DNA of 64,000 nucleotides from Crossiella equi. Its GTDB lineage: Bacteria > Actinomycetota > Actinomycetes > Mycobacteriales > Pseudonocardiaceae. The translations under genes were made by a program, and so were the position numbers. Shown one piece after another: positions 33,048 through 42,308 of the stretch (its first letter is position 1; each line of letters begins with the position of its first letter). The notes below the pieces were generated by a model. The model did not search any database. It was not told where the DNA came from and saw only the letters and a list, made by a program, of their open reading frames with translations. Where the stretch lies: NCBI RefSeq assembly GCF_017876755.1, contig NZ_JAGIOO010000001.1:3271786-3335785 (forward strand), in the 5' to 3' direction.

Positions 33048-33661
33048 GCACCCCGGGGGCGGTGCTGGCCGCGGCGGCGCGGGAGCTGTACGAGCGGGGC
33101 TGGCTGCCGGGCACCTCCGGCAACATCTCGCTGCGGCTGTCCGCGGAGACCGCGCTGATCACCGCGAGCGGCCGGGACAAGGGTTCGCTGACCGAGTCGG
33201 ACGCGGTGCTGGTGTCGGTGGACACCTCCGCCGCGGTGTCGCCGGACTCGCCGCGGCCGTCCGCGGAGACCACCATCCACACCGCGATCTACCGCGCCAC
33301 CAAGGCCGAGGCGGTCGTGCACACGCACGCCCCGTTCGCCACCGCGGTGGCCACGCTGCACGGCAGCGCCGAGGCGTTGTCCACTGTGGACATGGTGGGG
33401 TTCGAGCTGCTGAAGGGGCTCGGGCTGCGCGACCCATCGCGGGTGGCCGTGCCGGTTTTCCCCAACCACGCCGATGTGCCGCGGATCGCCGCCGAGGTGG
33501 AGGATCACCTCGCCGCCAACCCGGAGGCGCCGCCGGTGCTGCTGATCGAACACCACGGGCTCACCACCTGGGGTGCGGACTACGCGCAGGCCCGCAACCG
33601 CATGGAGTGCGTCGAGTCCATCTGCCAGTTGCTGTTGCTGTTGAAAGGACGTGGGTTCTGA
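33044..33661 (+). CDS. mtnB: methylthioribulose-1-phosphate dehydratase
   Basis: The 205-residue class II aldolase-like protein has GWLPGTSGNISLRL at the N terminus, VVHTHAPFATAVATL supplying metal-binding histidines, and LLIEHHGLTTWG with the third. It removes water from methylthioribulose-1-phosphate to give the diketone. The GTG start at 33044 overlaps the mtnA stop, and the stop overlaps mtnD. The close packing supports one polycistronic mRNA. Confidence 0.92.
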   Translation: MSTPGAVLAAAARELYERGWLPGTSGNISLRLSAETALITASGRDKGSLTESDAVLVSVDTSAAVSPDSPRPSAETTIHTAIYRATKAEAVVHTHAPFATAVATLHGSAEALSTVDMVGFELLKGLGLRDPSRVAVPVFPNHADVPRIAAEVEDHLAANPEAPPVLLIEHHGLTTWGADYAQARNRMECVESICQLLLLLKGRGF

Positions 33662-34242
33662 TGACCCTTCTCCAGGTCATGCCGGAGAACTCCCCCGCCA
33701 CCGTCGAGCTGCGTACCCGGGACAGTGAGAAGATCGCCGCCGTGCTCGCCGAGCTGGGCGTGGAGTACGAGCAGTGGGACACCGTGGACCTGCCGCTGAA
33801 GGCGGGCCAGGACGAGGTGCTGGCGGCGTACTCGGCGCAGGTCGAGGAGCTCAAGGCCAAGGGCGGCTTCCGCCTGGTCGACGTGGCCGCGCTGCGCCCG
33901 GACCCCTCCGATGAGACCTACCCGGCCCGTGCGGCCAAGGCCCGGGGCACCTTCCTGGACGAGCACCGCCACTCGGAGAACGAGGTGCGCTTCTTCGTCG
34001 CGGGCCAGGGCTGCTTCTACCTGCATTTGAACTCGCGGGTCTACGCGGTGGTCTGCGAGGCGGGCGACCTGCTGTCGGTGCCTGCGGGCACCACGCACTG
34101 GTTCGACATGGGCCCGGTCCCGGACTTCGTGGCCATCCGCTTCTTCGAGGAGGAGGACGGCTGGGTCGGCGACTTCACCGGCGACCCGATCGCGGCGGGC
34201 TTCCCGCGCCTGGACGAGCTGGTGGCGGAGCCGGCCGCGTGA
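33661..34242 (+). CDS. mtnD: acireductone dioxygenase
   Basis: The 193-residue cupin has the metal ligands in EHRHSENEVRFFVAGQGCFY (HxH...E) and the last His in TTHWFDMGP. With Fe it yields the methionine precursor KMTB; with Ni, an off-pathway product plus CO. The length is normal. The ATG at 33661 overlaps the mtnB TGA (TGATG) and the stop overlaps mtnC. Confidence 0.93.
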   Translation: MTLLQVMPENSPATVELRTRDSEKIAAVLAELGVEYEQWDTVDLPLKAGQDEVLAAYSAQVEELKAKGGFRLVDVAALRPDPSDETYPARAAKARGTFLDEHRHSENEVRFFVAGQGCFYLHLNSRVYAVVCEAGDLLSVPAGTTHWFDMGPVPDFVAIRFFEEEDGWVGDFTGDPIAAGFPRLDELVAEPAA

Positions 34243-34946
34243 GCACCGGGGTTGCGGTGGTGGTGCTGGACATCGAGGGCACCACCAGCCCTCTGACCGC
34301 GGTCCACGACCGCCTCTTCCCCTACGCGAGGGCCCACCTCCCGGCCTGGCTGCGGGAGAACTGGGACACCCCGCCGGGCCAGGAGGTCGTCGAGGGCGTG
34401 CGCGAGGCGCTGGGGAACCCGGACGCCGACCCCGGCGAGGTCGAGGCGACCCTGCTGTCCTGGATCGACCAGGACGTCAAGGCGAGCCCGCTGAAAACGG
34501 CCCAGGGCCACATCTGGCGCGCGGGCTACGCCGAAGGCACCCTCCGGGGCGAGGTCTACCCGGACGTCCCGAAGGCCCTGGAATCCTGGCGCGCGGCGGG
34601 CATCCCGGTGCACATCTACTCCTCGGGCTCGGTCCGGGCCCAGCGCGACTGGTTCGCCCACACCGACCACGGCGACCTGTCCTCCCACCTGGCGGGCCAC
34701 TGGGACCTCACCACCGCGGGCCCCAAACGCGAACCGGCCTCGTACCACCGCATCGCCGAGGCCCTGGGCGTGCCTGCCGGGCAGGTGTTGTTCCTGTCGG
34801 ACGTCGCCGCGGAGCTCGATGCCGCGCGGGCGGCGGGGTGGCAGGTCGTCGGGGTCCACCGGCCTGGCGAAGCCGGGCCCGGGGACGGGGGCGCCGGGCA
34901 TCGGTGGGTCGCGGAGTTCGGGGAGCTGGAGCTGGCGGGCGGCTGA
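34239..34946 (+). CDS. mtnC: enolase-phosphatase E1 (acireductone synthase)
   Basis: The 235-residue HAD enzyme has VVLDIEGTTSPL (nucleophile Asp), the Ser region VHIYSSGSVRAQ and the acidic LFLSDVAAELDAARAAGW. It enolises and dephosphorylates the diketone to acireductone, the substrate of MtnD. Start GTG 34239 overlaps the mtnD stop. It is the last gene of the operon. mtnP and mtnK, which feed the pathway, are not in this window. Confidence 0.92.
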   Translation: MSTGVAVVVLDIEGTTSPLTAVHDRLFPYARAHLPAWLRENWDTPPGQEVVEGVREALGNPDADPGEVEATLLSWIDQDVKASPLKTAQGHIWRAGYAEGTLRGEVYPDVPKALESWRAAGIPVHIYSSGSVRAQRDWFAHTDHGDLSSHLAGHWDLTTAGPKREPASYHRIAEALGVPAGQVLFLSDVAAELDAARAAGWQVVGVHRPGEAGPGDGGAGHRWVAEFGELELAGG

Positions 34947-35151
34947 TCGCTGCTGGCCCGGGCCGACCGGGCGGCGCGGGCCGGGCGGTGTCGGCCCGGG
35001 TCACGTCCCCGGACCGGCCTGCCCCGCGCCACCGCTTCCCCCTGCGGATCGTTTCGCGCGGCGATTTCGTTTCCCTCTTTTCCCGCCGCCCCGGCCAGCC
35101 CACCCGATCGAGTGAGCCAGCCCGGACATACCCGCAGGTAGGAGCCTTGCT

Positions 35152-35189
35152 GGTTTCCACGGCGGGCCGGGAAGACCGCCGTGGAAACC
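35152..35189. terminator. 14-bp perfect inverted repeat between convergent genes
   Basis: GGTTTCCACGGCGG (35152-35165) is the exact reverse complement of 35176-35189, with a 10-nt loop. It lies 205 bp after mtnC and 6 bp before the stop of the convergent gene 35195-35617, so it probably terminates both. The rest of the gap 34947-35151 holds nothing I can identify. Confidence 0.65.
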
Positions 35190-35194
35190 CTTGA

Positions 35195-35617
35195 CTACTC
35201 GCTCTTCTGGGCCGCGTCCAGCAGTTCCGCGCGGAGCTGGGAGGCCGTGGAGACCACCAGCATCAGCAGGGTGCTCAGGGGGGCCGCGCCCATGCCTTCG
35301 GCGGGGAAGGCGTAGCGGAGGGTGACGTCCATGCCGGTGCCGGTGCGGATGACGCCCAGCGTGCCGAACAGGCCCTGGCCCGCTCGTTCGGCGGCGCTGG
35401 CCGCCAGTTTCTCGTCGTCGGGGAGGTCCCAGGCGACCACGCAGGTGAGGCTCAGGACGGTGAGGCCTTCGGCCAGTTGCATGGCCTGGACCGCGCAGGG
35501 GACCTCGGCGTGGCGGAAGGTGAGCGCGCCGTCGTCGTCCACGTGGACGTCGTGGTAGAGCTCCAGGGCTTCCCGGGCCGCCGTCAGCAGGGCGCCCGTG
35601 GTCAGGGCCTCGGTCAT
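35195..35617 (-). CDS. conserved hypothetical protein, YbjN-like
   Basis: The 140-residue alpha/beta protein has [20 protein letters not shown] and a long helix [18 protein letters not shown] at the end, reminiscent of YbjN or type III chaperone-like folds. The similarity is by shape only. The ATG at 35617 overlaps the uppS stop (ATGA), so it is co-translated with uppS. No motif gives a function. Confidence 0.65.
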   Translation of the reverse strand: MTEALTTGALLTAAREALELYHDVHVDDDGALTFRHAEVPCAVQAMQLAEGLTVLSLTCVVAWDLPDDEKLAASAAERAGQGLFGTLGVIRTGTGMDVTLRYAFPAEGMGAAPLSTLLMLVVSTASQLRAELLDAAQKSE

Positions 35618-36501
35618 CGGGTACCTCCGGTGACCTGCTCGATGGGGGCCAGGCCCAGGCCCGCCGGGGTGTCCGGCGCCACCGGGTTCGGTTCCGGGGC
35701 CACCGGGTTGGGCAGGGCGCCGCCGTAGCGGCGGTCGCGCGAGGCGAACTGCTCGCACGCGCGCCACAGGTGGGTGCGGTCGAAGTCCGGCCACAGGATG
35801 TCCTGGAAGACGTACTCCGCGTAGGCCGACTGCCAGGGCAGGAAGTTGCTGGTGCGCATCTCGCCGCTGGGGCGGATGAACAGGTCCACGTCCGGCATCT
35901 CCGGCTGGTACAGGTACCGCGCGAAGACCTTCTCGTCGATCTTCTCCGGGTTGAGCTTCCCGGCCGCGACCTGGCGGGCGATGTCCCGGGCGGCGTCGGC
36001 GATCTCGGCCCGGCCGCCGTAGTTGAGGCACATCGCCAGGTTCAGGACGGTGTTGTCCTTGGTGCGCTCCTGCGCGATCTCCAGTTCCTTGATCACGCTG
36101 CGCCACAGGCGCGGGCGGCGGCCGGACCAGCGGATGTTCACGCCGAGCTCGTCAAGCTCGTCGGTGCGGTCCCGGATGACGTCCCGGCTGAAGTTCATGA
36201 GGAAGCGGACCTCCTCGGGGGTGCGCTTCCAGTTCTCGGTGGAGAAGGTGTACAGCGACAGCCACTTCACCCCGAGCTCGATCGCGCCCTTGACCACCTC
36301 GACCACCACGGCCTCGCCGCGCTTGTGCCCATCGGTGCGGGGCAGCCCGCGCTCCTTGGCCCAGCGACCATTGCCGTCCATCACCACGGCGATGTGCTTG
36401 GGCACCAGGTCGGCGGGGATCGCCGGCGGGCGCGCGCCGGTGGGATGCGGATCCGGTGGCCGGACGCCTTTCTGTTCGCGCCCAACCCGCCGTCGCAGCA
36501 T
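35614..36501 (-). CDS. uppS: isoprenyl (undecaprenyl/decaprenyl) diphosphate synthase, Z-type
   Basis: The 295-residue cis-prenyltransferase makes the lipid carrier for cell-wall sugars. Motifs include [20 protein letters not shown] (catalytic Asp), [15 protein letters not shown] and [20 protein letters not shown]. The C-terminal 30 residues are a Pro/Val-rich tail not needed for the fold. ATG start at 36501. It follows recO in the same direction, the usual actinobacterial order era-recO-uppS. Confidence 0.95.
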   Translation of the reverse strand: MLRRRVGREQKGVRPPDPHPTGARPPAIPADLVPKHIAVVMDGNGRWAKERGLPRTDGHKRGEAVVVEVVKGAIELGVKWLSLYTFSTENWKRTPEEVRFLMNFSRDVIRDRTDELDELGVNIRWSGRRPRLWRSVIKELEIAQERTKDNTVLNLAMCLNYGGRAEIADAARDIARQVAAGKLNPEKIDEKVFARYLYQPEMPDVDLFIRPSGEMRTSNFLPWQSAYAEYVFQDILWPDFDRTHLWRACEQFASRDRRYGGALPNPVAPEPNPVAPDTPAGLGLAPIEQVTGGTR

Positions 36502-36542
36502 CGTCGGCTTCCTCCTGCTCACTGAGTTGACTACGGACCACA

Positions 36543-37310
36543 CTACGGCTGGGGTTCGGTCACCACGGCCGCGCGTTTGCGTTCCACCAACGGTAGCGAA
36601 CGCAGCTGGCGCTCCAGATGCCACTGGAGGTGGGCGGCCACCAGGCCGCTGCTCTCGCGGCGGGCGGACTGCGTGGACTGCTCGGCGACCGGCCAGTCTC
36701 CGTGCAGCAGCGCCTCCAGCAGCCCGAAGGTCTCCTGGGTGGGGTTGGCCGAACCGGGCGGGCGGCAGCGCGGGCACACCGCGCCCCCGGCCTGGACGTT
36801 GAAGGACTGGTGCGGGCCGGGGGTGCCGCAGCGCGCGCACTCGGTGATCGCGGGTGACCACCCGGCGTAGGCCATGGCCCGCAGCAGGAAGGCGTCCAGC
36901 ACCAGCGGCGCGTCCCGGCTGTTGTCGGCCAGCGCCCGCAGCGCGCCCACGACCAGCAGGTACAGCCGCAGCGCGGGGGCGTTCTCCTCGGCGGTGAGCC
37001 GGTCGGCGGTCTCCAGCACCGCGCACCCGGCGGTGTAGCGGCCGTAGTCGTCGACGATGCCCACGCCGAAGGCGTCCACGGTCTGCACCTGGGTGATCAC
37101 GTCCAGGGTGCGGCCGGGGTAGAGCTGCACGTCGACGTGCCCGAACGGTTCGAGCCGGGCACCGAACCGCGAGGTCATGCGCCGCACGCCCTTGGCGACC
37201 GCGCGCACCTTGCCGTGCCGGCGGGAGAGCAGCGTGACGATGCGGTCGGCCTCGCCGAGCTTCTGCACCCGCAGCACCACCCCGGTGTCGCGGTAAAGAC
37301 TCACCCGCAC
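36543..37310 (-). CDS. recO: DNA repair protein RecO
   Basis: The 255-residue protein has an N-terminal OB-fold ([20 protein letters not shown], then [18 protein letters not shown]) and a C-terminal helical part with a four-Cys zinc site (CARCG and CPRC). RecO loads RecA with RecR in gap repair. Length and both domains are normal. The GTG/ATG start near 37310 gives MRVSLYRD. Confidence 0.95.
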   Translation of the reverse strand: MRVSLYRDTGVVLRVQKLGEADRIVTLLSRRHGKVRAVAKGVRRMTSRFGARLEPFGHVDVQLYPGRTLDVITQVQTVDAFGVGIVDDYGRYTAGCAVLETADRLTAEENAPALRLYLLVVGALRALADNSRDAPLVLDAFLLRAMAYAGWSPAITECARCGTPGPHQSFNVQAGGAVCPRCRPPGSANPTQETFGLLEALLHGDWPVAEQSTQSARRESSGLVAAHLQWHLERQLRSLPLVERKRAAVVTEPQP

Positions 37311-37338
37311 ATGGTCCCACGCCCGGCGGGGTGCTCCG

Positions 37339-37755
37339 TCACACCCGCAGCGCGGTGAACGGCGCGAGGGGGATGTTGCGCACGACGAACCAGGCCAGTG
37401 TGATGACGAGCACCACCACCGGTGCCCAGCGCAGGGTGGTCCAGGAGCGGTGCGGGCGGCCGCGGGCGCGGTTGGCGGTCCAGAGCAGCCAGGTGGGGAC
37501 GAGCACGGCCACCGCGAGCAGGCCGACGGCGTTGTAGTGCAGGGCGTCGCCGAGCCTGCCGTGCAGCAGGCTGTAGATCATGCGCAGCGAGCCGCAGCCG
37601 GGGCAGACGATCCCGAACAGCAGCTTGGTGGGGCAGGTGGGCAGCACGCCGCCGGGAGTGGTCGGGTCGGCGGCGAGGACCACAGCGCAACCGCCCGCCG
37701 CCGCGAGGAGCACGGCGACGGGCGGCAGGACGCGCTGGAGTGCCGGAAGCGGCAT
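37339..37755 (-). CDS. DUF2752 membrane protein
   Basis: The 138-residue protein has three hydrophobic segments and the family signature CPTKLLFGIVCPGCGSLRM (CPGCG). Its function is unknown; many such proteins occur with CD225-type proteins, as here. The ATG at 37755 overlaps the stop of the CD225 gene, so the pair is co-translated. Confidence 0.82.
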   Translation of the reverse strand: MPLPALQRVLPPVAVLLAAAGGCAVVLAADPTTPGGVLPTCPTKLLFGIVCPGCGSLRMIYSLLHGRLGDALHYNAVGLLAVAVLVPTWLLWTANRARGRPHRSWTTLRWAPVVVLVITLAWFVVRNIPLAPFTALRV

Positions 37756-38159
37756 CAGGTGGTCGGGATCGGGAAGTTCGTCGGCAGGTTGGTGAGGTCC
37801 GACGGCAGGTCCGGGACGGAAGCGACCAGTGCCGCGATGAACAGGAACCAGGCGATGATGCCGATGACCCACAGGCCCACCGCGGAGATCGCGCTCCACA
37901 TGGCCCACTTCTTGGCCGCCTCGGCGGAGCGGCGGGCCTCGTCGAACTGGCCGGACATCCACAGCCCGTTGACCGCGTTGGACTTCACGATCGAGACCAC
38001 ACCGAGCGGAAGGCAGCAGAGAACCGTGGTCAGGATGGCCCAGACCAGGTAGTTGTCCGGGGCCGGACCGGGGTTGCCGTAGCCGTAGCCACCCGGCTGC
38101 TGCTTCGGGTTGCCGTACGGGTCCTGCGGCTGGCCGTAGGGGTCCTGTGGGTAGGTCAC
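37755..38159 (-). CDS. CD225/dispanin-family membrane protein
   Basis: The 134-residue protein has a Pro/Gly/Tyr-rich N-terminal repeat region (YPQDPYGQPQDPYGNP) followed by two hydrophobic helices. The first carries the CD225 pattern LTTVLCCLPLGVVSIVKSNAV. It is related in fold to interferon-induced transmembrane proteins, while the bacterial role is unknown. GTG start at 38159 after AAGGAGAAG; an in-frame extension upstream lacks a ribosome-binding site. Confidence 0.82.
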   Translation of the reverse strand: MTYPQDPYGQPQDPYGNPKQQPGGYGYGNPGPAPDNYLVWAILTTVLCCLPLGVVSIVKSNAVNGLWMSGQFDEARRSAEAAKKWAMWSAISAVGLWVIGIIAWFLFIAALVASVPDLPSDLTNLPTNFPIPTT

Positions 38160-38293
38160 CGAACTTCTCCTTGGTGCACGTTCACGTTGAAGAAGGCCTG
38201 GTGCCATCTCCCCCCGTGGTTCGTGGGCAAAATACGCCCTATCCCCGACATCGCGCTCGTGGTTTCGCCGGTCCGTGACCTGATCTCACCCGA

Positions 38294-39202
38294 TCAGAAA
38301 CCGAGGCGGCGGAGCTGCTTGGGGTCGCGCTGCCAGTCCTTGGCGATCTTGACGTGCAGGTCGAGGTAGACCTTGGTGCCGAGCAGGCTCTCGATGTGCT
38401 TGCGCGCGGTGCTGCCGACCTGCTTCAGGCGCGAGCCCTTGTGGCCGATCATGATGCCCTTCTGGCTGTCGCGTTCCAGGTAGACCACGGCGTGCACGTC
38501 GATCATGTCGTTGCGGCCGGGGTGCGGCACCATCTCCTCGACGGTGACCGCGATGGAGTGCGGCAGCTCGTCGCGCACGCCCTCCAGGGCGGCCTCGCGG
38601 ATGAGCTCGGCGACCAGGGTGGCCTCGGGCTCGTCGGTGAGCTCGCCGTCCGGGTAGAGCTGCGGGCCGTGCGGCAGCTTGCCGACCAGGAGCTCGGTGA
38701 GCGCCTCGACCTGGAAGCCGTCGACGGCCGAGACCGGGATCAGGTCGGTGAACTCCATCACCTCCTGCAGCGCGAGCAGCTGCTGGGCGACGGTGCCCTG
38801 GTCGACCAGGTCGGTCTTGGTCACGATGCCGACGACCGGGGTGGACTTGGCGATCTTCTTCAGCTCGGCGGCGATGAACTTGTCACCGGGGCCCACGGGC
38901 TGGTCGGCGGGCACGCACAGCCCGACCACGTCCACCTCCGACCAGGTCTCCTTGACCAGGTCGTTCAGCCGCTGGCCGAGCAGGGTGCGGGGGCGGTGCA
39001 GGCCGGGGGTGTCCACGATGACCAGCTGCGCCTCGGGCCGGTGCACCACGCCGCGGATGGTGTGGCGGGTGGTCTGCGGGCGGCTGGAGGTGATGGCCAC
39101 CTTCGTGCCGACCAGTGCGTTGGTGAGCGTGGACTTGCCCGCGTTGGGCCTGCCGACGAAGCAGGCGAAGCCGGAGCGGTGGGTGTCACTGGCGCTGGTC
39201 AC
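38294..39202 (-). CDS. era: GTPase Era
   Basis: The 302-residue ribosome-assembly GTPase has G1 GRPNAGKST, G3 DTPGLH, G4 TKTD, and a C-terminal KH domain (IMIGHKGSRLKQVGSTARKH) that binds the 3' end of 16S rRNA. GTG start at 39202. The gene is complete and of normal length. It stands slightly apart from the ybeY-phoH cluster at 43646-45261, with the ferredoxin, MFS and AraC genes inserted between. Confidence 0.96.
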   Translation of the reverse strand: MTSASDTHRSGFACFVGRPNAGKSTLTNALVGTKVAITSSRPQTTRHTIRGVVHRPEAQLVIVDTPGLHRPRTLLGQRLNDLVKETWSEVDVVGLCVPADQPVGPGDKFIAAELKKIAKSTPVVGIVTKTDLVDQGTVAQQLLALQEVMEFTDLIPVSAVDGFQVEALTELLVGKLPHGPQLYPDGELTDEPEATLVAELIREAALEGVRDELPHSIAVTVEEMVPHPGRNDMIDVHAVVYLERDSQKGIMIGHKGSRLKQVGSTARKHIESLLGTKVYLDLHVKIAKDWQRDPKQLRRLGF

Positions 39203-39226
39203 CCGGCCATTCTCGCAGTCCCGGGA

Positions 39227-39556
39227 TCAGCTCCGGACGGGCGGGCTGATGCGGTGCAGCTCCAGGGTGTCCGGCAGCGGGGCCCGGCCCGGGCCGCCCG
39301 CGGTGAGCCAGCGGTCCAGGTCGCCGAGCACCGCCTCGCCGAGCACCAGGCCCAGCCAGACCGGTTTGCCGCCGCCGGGGCGCTGGACCACCACGACGTT
39401 GGACTGCGCGCACACGTCCAGGCAGTCGGAGACGGTCACCTTGGCGCCGACCCGCTCGGCCAGGGCGCGGAGGTCGGCGAGCTGGCGGTCGTGGTCGACC
39501 TCGGGGTGCTTGCGGGTGGTGCCGCAGCAGCAGTCACGGCAGACGGTCAGGCGCAC
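39227..39556 (-). CDS. thioredoxin-like [2Fe-2S] ferredoxin-domain protein
   Basis: The 109-residue protein has CRDCCCGTTRKHP at the N terminus and VSDCLDVCAQSNVVVV later. This Cys spacing is that of thioredoxin-fold [2Fe-2S] ferredoxins. An electron-transfer role is likely. GTG start at 39556. It lies between era and the MFS gene; the redox partner is unknown. Confidence 0.75.
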   Translation of the reverse strand: MRLTVCRDCCCGTTRKHPEVDHDRQLADLRALAERVGAKVTVSDCLDVCAQSNVVVVQRPGGGKPVWLGLVLGEAVLGDLDRWLTAGGPGRAPLPDTLELHRISPPVRS

Positions 39557-39567
39557 AGACCGCCACG

Positions 39568-40851
39568 CTACGCGGCGACCGGGGTCCGGGCCGAGGGCCG
39601 GACGCGAGACGTGGTGATCATCATGGACAGGGCGGCGGCCGCCATGCACAGCCCGGCGGCGGCGTACCAGGCCGCGGTGTAGCCGCCGAGCTGTTCGCGG
39701 AGCAGGCCCGCGCCCGCGGCGGCGACGGCCGCGCCGACCTGGTGGGCGGCGAAGACCCAGCCGAACACGACCGGGCCGTCGGCGCCGAAGTGCTCGCGGC
39801 ACAGGGTGACCGTGGGCGGCACGGTGGCCACCCAGTCCAGGCCGTAGAAGACGATGAAGACCAGCATGCTGGGCTCGGCGGTGCCGCCGAACAGGCTGGG
39901 CAGCAGGAACAGGGACAGCCCCCGCAGCGCGTAGTAGGCGCCGAGCAGCACGCGCGAGTCCACGCGGTCGGTGAGCCAGCCGGAGAAGACGGTGCCGACG
40001 ATGTCGAAGACGCCGACCAAAGCGAGCAGCCCCGCGGCGGTGGTGGTGGGCATGCCGTGGTCGTGCGCGGCCGGGATGAAGTGGGTGCCGACAAGGCCGT
40101 TCGTGCTCATGCCGCAGATCGCGAAGCCCGCGACCAGGTACCAGAAGACGCGGGTGCGGGCGGCGGTGCGCAGCACGGTGAGCGCGCGGCGGGCCGCGCC
40201 CCGGGAGGGCTCCGGCAGCGGTTCGGGCCCGGTGGCGCCGTAGGCGGCCAGGCCGACCTCGGCGGGGTGGTCGCGCAGCAGCCACAGCACCAGCGGTGCG
40301 ACCAGCAGGGCCCCGGCGGCCACCAGCAGGCTGGCCCAGCGCCAGCCGTAGGACTCCAGGAACACCGCCTGCAACGGCAGGAACACCAGCTGACCGGCGG
40401 CGCTGCCCGCGGTGAGCACACCGGTGACCACGCCCCGGTGCCGCACGAACCAGCGGCCGGTGACGGTGGCCACGAAGGCCAGTGCCATCGAGCCGGTGCC
40501 GATGCCGACCAGCACGCCCCACAGCAGCACCAGCTGCCAGGAGGCGGTCATGAACACGGTGAGCCCGCTGCCCGCGGCGACCAGCAGCAGGGCGGCGGTG
40601 ACCACGCGCCGCATGCCGAAGCGCTCCATCAGGGCGGCGGCGAAGGGGGCGGTGAGGCCGAACAGCAGCAGGTTGACCGACACGGCCAGGGAGATGGTGC
40701 CCAGCGGCCAGCCGAACTCGGCCTGCAGCGGGGTGATGAGCACGCTGGGGGTGGCGCGGAAGCCGGCGGCACCGACCAGGGCGACGAAGGCCACCGCGGC
40801 GACCACCCAGGCGCGGTGCAGGCGCGGCCGGGCAAGCTGGGTCTGGGTCAC
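39568..40851 (-). CDS. MFS transporter
   Basis: The 427-residue protein has about 12 hydrophobic helices, with the loop-2 motif FAAALMERFGMRRVVT and a similar repeat GWLTDRVDSRVLLG in the second half. It resembles the monocarboxylate/oxalate-formate group of the major facilitator family; the substrate is unknown. The GTG at 40851 gives VTQTQLARP; a longer frame upstream looks non-coding. It is divergent from the AraC gene 71 bp away, which may regulate it. Confidence 0.85.
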   Translation of the reverse strand: MTQTQLARPRLHRAWVVAAVAFVALVGAAGFRATPSVLITPLQAEFGWPLGTISLAVSVNLLLFGLTAPFAAALMERFGMRRVVTAALLLVAAGSGLTVFMTASWQLVLLWGVLVGIGTGSMALAFVATVTGRWFVRHRGVVTGVLTAGSAAGQLVFLPLQAVFLESYGWRWASLLVAAGALLVAPLVLWLLRDHPAEVGLAAYGATGPEPLPEPSRGAARRALTVLRTAARTRVFWYLVAGFAICGMSTNGLVGTHFIPAAHDHGMPTTTAAGLLALVGVFDIVGTVFSGWLTDRVDSRVLLGAYYALRGLSLFLLPSLFGGTAEPSMLVFIVFYGLDWVATVPPTVTLCREHFGADGPVVFGWVFAAHQVGAAVAAAGAGLLREQLGGYTAAWYAAAGLCMAAAALSMMITTSRVRPSARTPVAA

Positions 40852-40921
40852 GCACCCAGCCTCGGCCAGCGGAAACGGGACCGCGAGTGGCCGGTGGGCC
40901 ATCCTGTGTCAGGATCGGGCC

Positions 40922-41893
40922 ATGACCCGTCCCCACCGCGTCGCGATGCTCGTGCTCGACCATGCCGCCGGGGTCGACCTCGGCGTGCCGCCGCAGGTCT
41001 TCCGCTGCGCCGCCGACGAGGACGGGCGCCAGCTGTACGAGACCCGGGTGTGCACCCCGGACGGCGGCCCGGTGCGCGCCTCGGCCGGGTACCAGGTGCT
41101 GCCCGAGCACGGCCTGGAGGCCTTCGCGTGGGCGGACACGGTGATCGCCTGTGGGGTGCACGACGGTCCGGCGGTGGTGGACGGGGTGGTCGCCGAGGAG
41201 GTCGCGGAGGCCTTCCGGACGGCCGCGTCGGCGGGCAAGCGGGTGCTCTCGATCTGCACGGGCGCGTTCGTGCTGGCCGCGACGGGCCTGCTGGACGGCA
41301 GGCCCGCGGCCACGCACTGGCGCTGGGCCGAGCGGTTCCGCCAGTTGTTCCCGCGGGTGCGGCTGCGGCCGGAGGTGCTGTTCGTCGACGACGGCGACGT
41401 GCTCACCTCGGCGGGCGTGGCGGCCAGCCTGGACCTGTGCCTGCACGTGATCCGCCTGGACCACGGCGCGCGGGTGGCCAACCGGGCGGCCCGCCGCTGC
41501 GTGGTGGCGCCGTGGCGGGACGGCGGCCAGGCCCAGTTCATCGAACGCCCGCTGCCGGAGGAGGCGGACACCGGCACGGCCGAGGTCCGGGAGTGGTTGC
41601 TGGGCAACCTGGACCGTCCGCTGGAGCTGCGTGAGCTGGCGGAGCGGGCACGGATGAGCGTGCGCACGTTCACCCGCCGCTTCCGCGAGGAGACCGGCCT
41701 GAGCCCCGGGCAGTGGCTGGTGCGGCAGCGGGTGGAGCTGGCCCGGCGGCTGCTGGAGGAGACCGACCTGGCGGTGGACCTGGTCGCGCGGCAGGCCGGG
41801 TTCGGCACCGCCGCGTCGATGCGGGCGCACCTGCGGGCACAGCTGGGCACGGCCCCGAGCAGCTACCGCCGCACCTTCCGCCGGGCGGGCTGA
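40922..41893 (+). CDS. GlxA/FtrA-type AraC-family regulator
   Basis: The 323-residue protein has an N-terminal DJ-1/PfpI-like domain (VAMLVLDHAAGVDLGVP, RVLSICTGAFVLAATGLL with the elbow Cys) and a C-terminal AraC double helix-turn-helix (LRELAERARMSVRTFTRRF, VARQAGFGTAASMRAHL). Such regulators usually activate nearby uptake or catabolic genes; the divergent MFS gene is the natural target. ATG start at 40922. Confidence 0.9.
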   Translation: MTRPHRVAMLVLDHAAGVDLGVPPQVFRCAADEDGRQLYETRVCTPDGGPVRASAGYQVLPEHGLEAFAWADTVIACGVHDGPAVVDGVVAEEVAEAFRTAASAGKRVLSICTGAFVLAATGLLDGRPAATHWRWAERFRQLFPRVRLRPEVLFVDDGDVLTSAGVAASLDLCLHVIRLDHGARVANRAARRCVVAPWRDGGQAQFIERPLPEEADTGTAEVREWLLGNLDRPLELRELAERARMSVRTFTRRFREETGLSPGQWLVRQRVELARRLLEETDLAVDLVARQAGFGTAASMRAHLRAQLGTAPSSYRRTFRRAG

Positions 41894-41923
41894 CCCAGCG
41901 AACCGCGGCTCGGGCTGGCCGTT

Positions 41924-41965
41924 CCCCGAGGCCGTGTTGGCCGATCGGCCAACACGGCCTCGGGG
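41924..41965. terminator. 42-bp perfect palindrome, bidirectional terminator
   Basis: The 21-base half beginning CCCCGAGGCCGTGTTGGCC is followed directly by its exact reverse complement, with no spacer beyond the central base turn. It lies between the convergent genes ending at 41893 and 41976, so it probably stops transcription from both sides. Confidence 0.7.
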
Positions 41966-41975
41966 CGGCTGCGGG

Positions 41976-42308
41976 TCAGTGTGTGGTGTGCGGGACTCCG
42001 TCTGGGCCTGCCACGTGGATCGCGGCCTTGGCGTTGACGTCGGCGACCGCGGCCCGGGAGGCCTCGTCGGCCGCCGGGGAGTCCGTGACCACGGCGGCGG
42101 CTTCCAGGCCCTCGGCGCCGCTGGCGACCGCGGCCGCGACCGCGGCCTGGAGGGCGGTGAGTTTCAGGGAGGGCAGGGTGACCGTGGTGGCGGCGTAGGT
42201 ACGGCCGTCGGTGTCGCGGACCGCCGCGCCCTCGGCGGCGCCGGTGCGGGCCCGGGAGGCGCGCGCCAGGGTGATCAGCTTGGTGTCCTCGGGGTCGAGC
42301 TCAGGCAC
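41976..42308 (-). CDS. cytidine deaminase-like protein lacking zinc ligands
   Basis: The 110-residue protein (ITLARASRARTGAAEGAAVR, then TYAATTVTLPSLKLTALQAAV) follows the cytidine deaminase fold. The zinc-binding [HC]AE and PCxxC motifs are absent: the expected positions read LTALQAA and VADVNAK. It is probably not an active deaminase. The same degenerate gene sits beside the CBS/CNNM gene in other actinobacteria, so conservation suggests a non-catalytic job. It overlaps the upstream CNNM gene by 8 bp. Confidence 0.75.
   Translation of the reverse strand: MPELDPEDTKLITLARASRARTGAAEGAAVRDTDGRTYAATTVTLPSLKLTALQAAVAAAVASGAEGLEAAAVVTDSPAADEASRAAVADVNAKAAIHVAGPDGVPHTTH

Noticed and set aside
30446-33556. 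A 1036-codon frame extending upstream of the permease gene
   Set aside because: Only the part from 31465 downwards has permease character; the rest is antisense to mtnA and mtnB, which show strong family motifs.
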